Below are positions 1-4,550 of a DNA stretch of 5,549 nucleotides, one piece after another. Source of the DNA: Thermoanaerobacteraceae bacterium (lineage in GTDB: Bacteria > Bacillota > Desulfotomaculia > Desulfotomaculales > Ammonificaceae); assembly GCA_030016455.1 (NCBI GenBank), contig JASEJH010000119.1, positions 1 to 5,549 on the forward strand. The letters run 5' to 3'. Position numbers and translations under genes: made by a program. Below the pieces are notes generated by a model that saw nothing but the letters and a program-made list of their open reading frames with translations, had not been told where the DNA came from and searched no databases. The number at the start of each line of letters is the position of its first letter. Position 1 is the first letter of the stretch.

Positions 1-144
1 GGACTCCAAGCCGTCGCCTCGCCAAGTGCGGTTCGCAGCTCGTCATACGGCGCGACTGCGGTCTTGCCGCAGGTCCTACACACATTTTCTATTCCAGGTG
101 GCGACGATTAATCGTCGTGAACGACTCCTTCGGGGTTTAACTGA
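1..144. other. Unassigned, structure-rich left end; no gene identified
   Basis: No open frame with a start and ribosome-binding site is visible here. Two plus-strand frames are open from the window edge, with stops at 109-111 and 138-140, so the end of a gene entering from the left cannot be excluded, but neither tail (36 and 45 codons) resembles a family I know. The stretch is rich in inverted repeats: TGCG-GTT-CGCA at 27-37, CTGCGG-tcttg-CCGCAG at 56-72, GGAC 1-4 with GTCC 73-76, a 16-base palindrome at 102-117, and ACTCC-TTC-GGGGT at 124-136 (one G.U pair) followed by TTTAA. The last could be a weak terminator of whatever lies to the left. A structured RNA or a mobile-element end are alternatives; I cannot choose between them. 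Confidence 0.35.
102..117. repeat. Perfect 16-base palindrome
   Basis: CGACGATTAATCGTCG is self-complementary across all 16 bases (axis between 109 and 110). Part of its right arm can also pair with ACGAC at 121-125, giving two mutually exclusive foldings. It may be a protein-binding site or part of a larger RNA fold. It lies about 70 bases upstream of the -10 hexamer of the first gene, which is far for a simple repressor site. Confidence 0.5.
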
Positions 145-163
145 TTGACATGACAGAATAGAC

Positions 164-194
164 GTCACAAAACTGTTTTGGCAAACGTTATAAT
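164..194 (+). promoter_or_regulatory. Probable promoter of the lipoprotein gene (consensus -10, weak -35)
   Basis: TATAAT at 189-194 is a perfect sigma-A-type -10 hexamer and lies about 110 bases before the start at 306. No good -35 sits at the optimal distance: the best candidate is GTCACA (164-169), matching 4 of 6 with a 19-base spacer. A perfect TTGACA at 145-150 lies 38 bases upstream of the -10, too far to act with it. The weak -35 together with an inverted repeat over it suggests a regulated promoter; that part is inference. Confidence 0.5.
168..180. promoter_or_regulatory. Candidate operator, inverted repeat CAAAAC-T-GTTTTG
   Basis: Two perfect 6-base arms, CAAAAC (168-173) and GTTTTG (175-180), flank a single T. 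The repeat occupies the -35/spacer region directly upstream of TATAAT 189-194, the usual place for a dimeric repressor or activator to control that promoter. No regulator gene in the window can be paired with it. Confidence 0.35.
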
Positions 195-305
195 GTACAG
201 GTGAAATCATACAGGCCTTTTTCAGTATAACCGGAGGACAGGGAGCCGGTGGTCAAAGGTTAAGATTTTACGGCAGGTGGCCTGAGGAAATGGAGGGTGA
301 TCTTT

Positions 306-1238
306 ATGAAAAAGTTGTTGCTCGTTTTACTGGCCGTTTTCCTGTGGGGGGCCGGGTGCGGCTGCATTCCCCTCTCCGCGCCGGCCGGCGACGGTAATGC
401 AGAAGACAAACTGGCAGGCATCCCAGAGGAAAAACTGCCCTTCCCCCGGAAACAGGTCAAGCAGGTGTGGCGGATTGACGACCGGTTTGTCCTGGTGGAG
501 CAGGTCCAGAACCAGGACAACGCTTTTTTCCTGTACGACCGGTCGGAAGAGAAGGCTGCGTGTATCGTCGGCTTCGCGGAAAACGCCCGGTACGAGGGCA
601 GGAAAGGCGGTACCCTGATGTTTATCGCCAAAGGGGACGGCGACTGCGGGGACTACAGCTTCCCCTACCGGCTGGTCTGCCGGTTGGGGAGTCGGGAGAT
701 GCCCAGGGGGGAGCCGTTGTTCTTGCCCGCGACGCAGGGGGTTGCCTTTGGAGCGGTGGGAGCGTGGACGCAGGTGCTCTGCAAGGCGGAACCCGGCGGG
801 CGGGAGTTCACCTTTAAACTTGAACCCCAGGAAGGGCAGGTTTTGGCTGGCGGGCATAAAAAGCCGCTGACGACCGTCGGTTACGACCCTAAAGCCAACG
901 AACTGGTGTTCCGCTTTTATAACGTGGAACCGGGGCCGGGGCTGGTGCTGGGAGAGCCGGTAACCGTGCCCGGTCACAGGTTTGTAGAGGAATACCGGAT
1001 TGAAGCGTTGCCGGCGGGGCGGGAACCGGAAGACCCGGCCCTGCTGAAGCAGGATTTTCCCTACGGACTGAACCTTGCGGATACTGGGACGCTCAGCGGC
1101 CAGCCTTCGGTAAGGGTTGCTTTGAAGCTTAGAGGAAATCTCCGCTACAGCGTGGTTTCGCTGCTGCACCATCCGGAGGACGGTTCGAAAACCATCCTGG
1201 AGTACATCGTGAGCTTCCGGCCGGATAACGCGGGTTGA
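306..1238 (+). CDS. Predicted lipoprotein of unknown function
   Basis: A 310-residue protein with a short positively charged N-terminus (MKK), a hydrophobic stretch at residues 4-14 and a Cys at 18 (Cys 20 follows) in the context W-G-A-G-C. This fits a signal peptidase II lipobox, although -3 is Gly rather than the usual Leu. It should therefore be exported and anchored to the outer face of the membrane by a lipidated Cys. The mature part is hydrophilic, strand-rich and has no motif I recognise, so no function is assigned. ATG 306 is preferred because GGAGGG at 292-297 ends 8 bases before it; the in-frame GTG at 297 overlaps that ribosome-binding site. The long opposite-strand frame over the same bases lacks such signals. 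The gene is monocistronic in appearance, with its own promoter upstream and a convergent gene downstream. Confidence 0.8.
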   Translation: MKKLLLVLLAVFLWGAGCGCIPLSAPAGDGNAEDKLAGIPEEKLPFPRKQVKQVWRIDDRFVLVEQVQNQDNAFFLYDRSEEKAACIVGFAENARYEGRKGGTLMFIAKGDGDCGDYSFPYRLVCRLGSREMPRGEPLFLPATQGVAFGAVGAWTQVLCKAEPGGREFTFKLEPQEGQVLAGGHKKPLTTVGYDPKANELVFRFYNVEPGPGLVLGEPVTVPGHRFVEEYRIEALPAGREPEDPALLKQDFPYGLNLADTGTLSGQPSVRVALKLRGNLRYSVVSLLHHPEDGSKTILEYIVSFRPDNAG

Positions 1239-1242
1239 ACCA

Positions 1243-1256
1243 CCCGGTTTTCCGGG
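1243..1256. other. Small hairpin in the convergent intergenic region
   Basis: CCCGG-TTTT-CCGGG forms a 5-base stem with a T4 loop starting 4 bases after the lipoprotein stop. There is no T-run after it, so it is not a canonical intrinsic terminator, but its position between two convergent genes fits a 3'-end role. Further on, TCCGGCCGGCCGGA at 1276-1289 is a 14-base palindrome. Nothing else is seen up to the SDR stop at 1413. Confidence 0.3.
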
Positions 1257-1412
1257 AGAAGTTGCAGGGGTTCCCTCCGGCCGGCCGGACGCAGAAGCCG
1301 AAAAGGGTTCTGTACCGCTCCTCCCGCCAGTAACCTCGCCGCAGTCGGGAAGACCTTCAGCGCCTCCGCGATCCAGTCTGCCGCGGAGCGCGCTGCTTGA
1401 AACCGCCGTGAC

Positions 1413-2099
1413 TCAGTAAACCTCGACGCAGCGGCCCGGCGGCGCCGCCAGCCTGCCGGTAACCAGCCGGCCCACCACCCGCGCCACCTCCTCCGGTTTG
1501 GCCGCCGGTTCCCTTTCCGGGTAGAGGGAGCGGTACATCCTGGTATCGGTACTCCCAGGGCAGACGGCATAGACCTTGACGCCGGAGCCGCCCACTTCTC
1601 TAGCGAGGGACTCGGTAAAGCCCACCACCCCGAACTTGGAGGCGCAGTAAACGGAAAGCTCCGGGAAGCCCACCTTTCCGGCGCCGGAAGCGATGTTAAC
1701 AATGACGCCCTTTCCGTTTGCGACCATATGGGGCAGGACCGCAGCGGTGCAGACAAGGACGCCCTTCAGGTTGACGTCAATGATTTCTTCCCATTCCGCG
1801 GGGCTCGTCTCAAGGAACAGCTTCCGCCGGGCCGCCCCGGCGTTGTTGACCCAGGCATCAATCCGGCCGAAGGCGTTCACGGTTTCCCCGACCACGGCCG
1901 CCATCGTTTCACGGTCCCGCACGTCCGCCTGGAAAGCCAGCACTTCGGCCCCGGCCGCCGCCAGGGCTTCCTTCGCCTCGGACAGCTTTTCTGCCGTCCT
2001 GGCGGTAATGGCCAGGCGGGTGATCCCCCGGTGCAGCAGTTCAAAGGCGATGGCCCGGCCGATGCCTCTCGACCCCCCGGTGATGACCGCCGTTTTCAT
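1413..2099 (-). CDS. Short-chain dehydrogenase/reductase (classical SDR)
   Basis: A 228-residue cytosolic NAD(P)-dependent oxidoreductase of the classical SDR family, interconverting a carbonyl and an alcohol on an unknown substrate. The Rossmann glycine motif TGGSRGIG is at residues 7-14, the NNAG motif at 85-88, and the catalytic tetrad is complete: Asn110, Ser138, Tyr151 and Lys155 (YCASK). PG follows in the usual position near 180. Arg11 in the glycine motif and Arg34 at the end of strand 2 suggest a preference for NADP(H). It resembles FabG-like reductases but is slightly shorter than typical FabG (about 245) in the C-terminal part, so I give no gene symbol. ATG 2097-2099 is supported by GGGGAGG (2109-2115, minus strand) with a 9-base spacer. 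No neighbour reveals the substrate; it points away from the HAD gene and towards the lipoprotein gene. Confidence 0.92.
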   Translation of the reverse strand: MKTAVITGGSRGIGRAIAFELLHRGITRLAITARTAEKLSEAKEALAAAGAEVLAFQADVRDRETMAAVVGETVNAFGRIDAWVNNAGAARRKLFLETSPAEWEEIIDVNLKGVLVCTAAVLPHMVANGKGVIVNIASGAGKVGFPELSVYCASKFGVVGFTESLAREVGGSGVKVYAVCPGSTDTRMYRSLYPEREPAAKPEEVARVVGRLVTGRLAAPPGRCVEVY

Positions 2100-2179
2100 G
2101 CGGTTCAGCCTCCCCTGCCAGCTTCTTTGATCTGGAAGAGTTACAAACAGACATACCCTAAAGCGGGCGGTTCAAACTT

Positions 2180-2209
2180 AGTATACCGCTTCGGGAGGCG
2201 CGGGGTCAC
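2180..2209 (-). promoter_or_regulatory. Probable promoter of the SDR gene
   Basis: On the minus strand, TATACT (complement of 2180-2185) matches the sigma-A -10 in 5 of 6 positions. GTGACC (complement of 2204-2209) matches the -35 in 4 of 6, with an 18-base spacer. Transcription would start near 2173, giving a leader of about 73 bases. An inverted repeat with 6-base arms, AAGCGG (2161-2166) and CCGCTT (2186-2191), brackets the -10 and start region and could be an operator. Confidence 0.4.
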
Positions 2210-2418
2210 CGCCTTCAACAACCGCCAGTGCGGCCAGGCGGTACAGAACGGGAAATGCCGGCGCGCCGCCCGTAGCGCGTCTGTTTGGACCCTGTTCGTT
2301 CGACTTTAAGGAGGAAATCGCTTCCTTCCGGAGAATTATTTTGGGGCCGTGCGGTTAGAATTCGGGGAGGAAAGTCCAGGCGCCCGGCGTCCGAGGCTGT
2401 TCCGAGGGGGTGGTTCCG
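2210..2418. other. GC-rich intergenic region with hairpins; no gene seen
   Basis: This completes the divergent gap between the SDR start and the HAD start (2100-2418). I see no credible gene: frames crossing it lack a start with a ribosome-binding site. It contains a strong hairpin ACCGCC (2221-2226) with GGCGGT (2237-2242) that gains two inner pairs, the palindrome CGGCGCGCCG at 2259-2268, and a stem GGAGGAA (2310-2316) with TTCCTTC (2322-2328, one G.U) followed by ATTATTTT at 2335-2342. Two Shine-Dalgarno-like strings, AAGGAGG 2308-2314 and GGGGAGG 2364-2370, have no start codon at a usable distance. No convincing plus-strand promoter for the HAD gene was found. Confidence 0.4.
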
Positions 2419-2874
2419 GTGGAAAAGGGCAGGTTCCTGGCGGTCTGTTTTGATTTCAGCGGTGTGATCGTGGACCACCGGGACAAGAGGCCCGTACCGG
2501 GCATCGGGGAACTTATCAGGGAGTTGCACGCCTGCGGGCGGCTGCTGGCCGTGGTGAGCAGGTACGGGGAGGAAACCGTGGCGGAACACCTGGGCGAGGA
2601 GCTGTGCCGCTGCTTCAGGAAGATTTATTCCGCCCGGGACAGAAGCAAGTTAGAGTGCGTGGCGGAGTTCGCCGGGGAGTGCGGGATCGGCGACCTTTCC
2701 GCCGTGGCGTTCGTGGACGACAAGCCGCAAAACCTGCAAGCCGTGGCGGGCTCTCCTGTGCGCGTGATCGGCTTTCGCGGCAGCGGCAAATACGACACCG
2801 CCGGGGCGTGCCGGGAAATCGGCGTGCCGTTCGCGGGAACGGTTTCGGAGCTACGGGGTTTGCTGGGACTGTAG
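2419..2874 (+). CDS. Small HAD-superfamily protein with altered motif I
   Basis: A 151-residue cytosolic protein with the HAD fold and no room for a large cap domain (C0 type). Motif I is F-D-F-S-G-V at 11-16: Asp12 is the expected nucleophile, but the second acid (D+2, general acid/base in phosphatases) is Ser14. Motif II is the Ser in AVVSRY (Ser47), motif III probably Lys77, and motif IV VDDKPQN with Asp100 and Asp101 for magnesium. Three of four motifs are thus standard. HAD enzymes with a changed D+2 include non-phosphatases, so phosphatase activity should not be assumed; a phosphotransferase or a binding role are alternatives. GTG 2419 is preferred over the in-frame GTG 2410 because GAGGGGG (2404-2410) ends 8 bases before it and overlaps the earlier one. 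The next gene follows after 96 bases with a terminator-like hairpin between. Confidence 0.82.
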   Translation: MEKGRFLAVCFDFSGVIVDHRDKRPVPGIGELIRELHACGRLLAVVSRYGEETVAEHLGEELCRCFRKIYSARDRSKLECVAEFAGECGIGDLSAVAFVDDKPQNLQAVAGSPVRVIGFRGSGKYDTAGACREIGVPFAGTVSELRGLLGL

Positions 2875-2914
2875 CCGCCGGCCGGAAGTTGGCGGGGCTT
2901 GAACCGGTACGGCG

Positions 2915-2957
2915 CCGGCGGTTTTGCCGGATCCGGGACCGGATCACTTTGGTTTTT
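2915..2957 (+). terminator. Intrinsic terminator or attenuator between HAD gene and next gene
   Basis: GATCCGG (2930-2936) and CCGGATC (2939-2945) are perfect 7-base arms, with a practical 6-pair stem and GGAC tetraloop, followed within two bases by TTTGGTTTTT (2948-2957). That is the shape of a rho-independent terminator. A second stem, CCGGC (2915-2919) with GCCGG (2926-2930), lies directly before it and shares G2930. Because the T-run ends right where the ribosome-binding site of the next gene begins (2958), the structure could end the HAD transcript or act as an attenuator for the downstream gene. Confidence 0.55.
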
Positions 2958-2970
2958 AGGAGGGTACGGG

Positions 2971-3423
2971 GTGGCGATACTCATTGGCACGGTTTCGGCC
3001 GAAGATTTAAACGGAGCGCACGCAACCGTCAGGACCCACGGGCTGGCGGTCTTCGGGGTGCGCGACCTGGAGGCGCTCGAGCGTCTTTACTTTCACCGGG
3101 CGCACACCGGGGAGGCCTTTTTCTTTTATTTCTGTACACCTGCGGCGGCTGCGCCCGGAGTAGTGGTAGCGGCGGGGAGAGTTGCGGGCGTCTGGAAAGA
3201 CGTTCCGGAAACGAAAGACCTTGCAGGGGTGAGCGCCGAGTTTGAAGCGGTTTTCGGGCGCCGCTGGGAGGATGTAGTGGTCGGCGCCGAGCGCGAAAAG
3301 CTCTTTGGACTGTGGAGGGGCTACATCGGCGTCACCGGCCTGCAACCCCACCCGGAGACTACGGTCAACTCGATCAAGGAGAGCGCCGGGCGGGCCCGCA
3401 TCTACGAACTGCTCCTGGGCTGA
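2971..3423 (+). CDS. Unrecognised 150-residue protein
   Basis: I do not recognise the family. GTG 2971 is chosen because AGGAGGG at 2958-2964 sits 6 bases before it; an upstream in-frame ATG at 2899 would read through the terminator-like hairpin and has no comparable site. The product is soluble, with no signal peptide or membrane helix. It has strand-like hydrophobic segments FFFYF (50-54) and VVVAAGRVAGVW (64-75), a mixed helical segment around 88-116, and a hydrophilic C-terminus. The order of strands (FFFYF, then a Pro-containing turn, then a V/G-rich strand ending in W-K-D) is loosely like small beta-barrel domains of the PUA/EVE/ASCH type, which bind modified bases or RNA; this is a weak impression only. 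Its codon use resembles the flanking genes. A separate promoter is not obvious, so it may be expressed by read-through from the HAD gene. Confidence 0.7.
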   Translation: MAILIGTVSAEDLNGAHATVRTHGLAVFGVRDLEALERLYFHRAHTGEAFFFYFCTPAAAAPGVVVAAGRVAGVWKDVPETKDLAGVSAEFEAVFGRRWEDVVVGAEREKLFGLWRGYIGVTGLQPHPETTVNSIKESAGRARIYELLLG

Positions 3424-3630
3424 GGGAAGGCAGGTAGAGTGGAACCGGCGGAAGGCATGGAATTACCTCCCCGTCAAGCCGGCGGAGGAAGCAAGCACTC
3501 ACCGGGTCACAAGGGGAACCGGAAATTGTATGGCCTCTGAAAGGCTGGGGAAAAGCCGGGCGGTGGGACCCTGCCCGGCCCCGGCGGTAAGATAACAAGC
3601 GGTGCAGTTTAATACCGGTTGAGGTGAGTT
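3424..3630 (+). other. 207-base intergenic leader ahead of the amidohydrolase gene
   Basis: No gene is supported; a frame open across this gap and the end of the preceding gene has no ribosome-binding site and unusual composition. The string CCGGCGG occurs three times (3445-3451, 3479-3485, 3581-3587) and GGAACCGG twice (3441-3448, 3515-3522). A strong hairpin occupies 3555-3579. No convincing -10/-35 pair was found. It does not match the conserved cores of riboswitch classes that I can recall. The ribosome-binding site for the next gene, GAGGTGA, is at 3621-3627. Confidence 0.4.
3555..3579. other. Strong GC hairpin in the leader of the amidohydrolase gene
   Basis: GCCGGGC (3555-3561) pairs with GCCCGGC (3573-3579). 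Inside, GGT (3562-3564) pairs with ACC (3568-3570) around a GGG loop, leaving a two-base bulge (CT, 3571-3572). The total is ten pairs. On the plus strand no T-run follows. On the minus strand the stem would be followed by TTTT (complement of 3551-3554), so a weak terminator there is possible. Confidence 0.45.
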
Positions 3631-4434
3631 ATGCGACCCCTTGACTTCCACGTGCATTTTTTCCCGGAAAGCATTGCCCCCAGGGTTATTGAGCACTTGA
3701 CCGTGCACTACGGCATTCCGGTAAACTACCGGGGCTTGAAGGAAGAGTACCTGGAATTAGCCCGGATGGCAGACGTACAGGCTGCGGTCTTCAGTACCGC
3801 TGCTACCAGGCCCGATCAGGTAGCGGCAGCCAACGACTGGGCGCTGGCGAACCGGGGAAACGGACTGGTCCCTTTCGGGACACTTCATCCGTACGGGGAG
3901 GACCGGGAGATTGAGGCCGAGTTGGCCCGGTTAAAAGCGGCCGGTATCAAGGGGATCAAGCTCCACCCCGATTTCCAGTGTTTCAACCTTGACGAGGAGC
4001 GCGCCCTGGCCCTCTATGAACGCCTGATTCCCGGCTTTGTGCTCCTGGTTCACGTGGGTGACGACGATGCTCCGGGGAAAACCCATTACGCCACTCCGGA
4101 ACAGCTCTCCCGGGTACTGGACCTGCTTCCCGGGTTGACGGTCATCGCCGCGCACATGGGAGGGTACCAGATGTGGGACCGGGCGATGGAGGCGCTGGCC
4201 GGCAAAAACGTGTTTTTCGACACTTCCAGCACCCTGGACTTCTTGCCGGATGACAAGTTCGTGCGGATGGTCAGGGAGCACGGAAGCGACAGGATCTTGA
4301 TGGGCAGCGACTACCCGTTTCGTGATCCGGGGTGGGAGGTCGCCCGCTTGAACAAAGTGGGGCTCAGCACGGACGAACTCGAGGCTGTCGTCTTCCGTAA
4401 CGGTCGGCGCCTCCTGGCCCGAATGGGACTATGA
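3631..4434 (+). CDS. Amidohydrolase-2 family metal-dependent hydrolase
   Basis: A 267-residue cytosolic TIM-barrel protein of the amidohydrolase superfamily, family 2 (the group with uronate isomerase relatives, decarboxylases such as ACMSD/OMPDC-like enzymes, and many uncharacterised hydrolases). Visible metal-site residues are the DFHVH motif at strand 1 (His7, His9), KLHPDF (His112) after strand 4, VHVGD (His141), AAHMGG (His175) and the terminal-strand Asp in GSDYPF (Asp227). Together these suggest an intact metal site and a catalytically competent enzyme. Length is somewhat short but normal for compact members (250-300). The substrate cannot be read from the sequence; hydrolysis or non-oxidative decarboxylation are both known in the family. 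ATG 3631 follows GAGGTGA (3621-3627), which pairs well with the 16S tail. No partner gene suggests a pathway. Confidence 0.9.
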   Translation: MRPLDFHVHFFPESIAPRVIEHLTVHYGIPVNYRGLKEEYLELARMADVQAAVFSTAATRPDQVAAANDWALANRGNGLVPFGTLHPYGEDREIEAELARLKAAGIKGIKLHPDFQCFNLDEERALALYERLIPGFVLLVHVGDDDAPGKTHYATPEQLSRVLDLLPGLTVIAAHMGGYQMWDRAMEALAGKNVFFDTSSTLDFLPDDKFVRMVREHGSDRILMGSDYPFRDPGWEVARLNKVGLSTDELEAVVFRNGRRLLARMGL

Positions 4435-4550
4435 GGGGGTGAAGGCCAGCGGCTGGTAAAATAAGACAATACACTGCGAATTATATTCCGCGGAACCGCT
4501 CGAGAATTAAAAGACGAGTGCTATCAGATTTTGATTCTGGAGGTTATACT
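4435..4550 (+). promoter_or_regulatory. AT-richer leader of the AlaRS-like gene with palindrome and hairpin
   Basis: This 116-base gap contains CCAGC-G-GCTGG (4446-4456) just after the hydrolase gene, which has no T-run behind it. A TATATT at 4482-4487 is a possible -10, but no matching -35 lies 16-18 bases upstream (AAGACA 4463-4468 is only 13 bases away). The palindrome TTCCGCGGAA (4486-4495) touches that -10 and could be an operator. Then a long AT stem, 4503-4512 with 4529-4538, ends exactly at the Shine-Dalgarno GGAGG (4539-4543). The promoter assignment is weak; the hairpin is clear. Confidence 0.35.
4503..4538 (+). other. Ten-pair AT hairpin abutting the Shine-Dalgarno site
   Basis: AGAATTAAAA (4503-4512) pairs in RNA with UUUUGAUUCU (4529-4538) over ten positions, one being a G.U pair, with a 16-base loop. 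The stem ends at the base before GGAGG (4539-4543) of the gene starting at TTG 4551. It could influence ribosome access or mRNA stability. There is no T-run after it, so it is not a terminator. Confidence 0.5.

Noticed and set aside
1..76. A 76-base segment with outer pairing and internal hairpins, of tRNA length.
   Set aside because: The T-arm, anticodon stem and acceptor do not fit a cloverleaf: GTTCG falls near base 31 and no anticodon arm of proper geometry is present.
327..1172. Long open frame on the minus strand opposite the lipoprotein gene.
   Set aside because: It is the complement of a gene with a good ribosome-binding site and lipoprotein leader; its product is rich in Arg, Pro and Gln as expected from an antisense GC-rich frame.
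1145..1756. Minus-strand frame overlapping the 3' half of the SDR gene and extending into the lipoprotein gene.
   Set aside because: The overlapping SDR frame has all family motifs; this product is low-complexity (Arg, Ser, Pro, Ala) and without homology that I recognise.
1728..2309. Plus-strand frame antisense to the SDR gene, continuing into the gap.
   Set aside because: It is antisense to a motif-complete gene, has no convincing ribosome-binding site, and is of low-complexity composition.
2367..2381. GAGGAAAGTCC (2367-2377) equals the conserved 5' core string of bacterial RNase P RNA.
   Set aside because: The bases where the rest of the RNA (over 300) should lie are a well-formed HAD coding region from 2419, and the other conserved RNase P strings are absent; an 11-base match next to a purine-rich site can be chance.
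3562..3570. GGTGGGACC fits the T-box core GGTGGNACC in the leader of the amidohydrolase gene.
   Set aside because: The following CGCG is missing, there is no terminator with a T-run after it, no Stem I or specifier loop can be fitted in the upstream gap, and the downstream gene is not an aminoacylation or amino-acid gene.
3305..3595. Plus-strand frame overlapping the end of the unknown gene and filling the gap before the hydrolase.
   Set aside because: It has no ribosome-binding site, starts deep in another gene, and its product has the Arg/Pro/Ala-rich look of a shadow frame; the gap is better described as non-coding.
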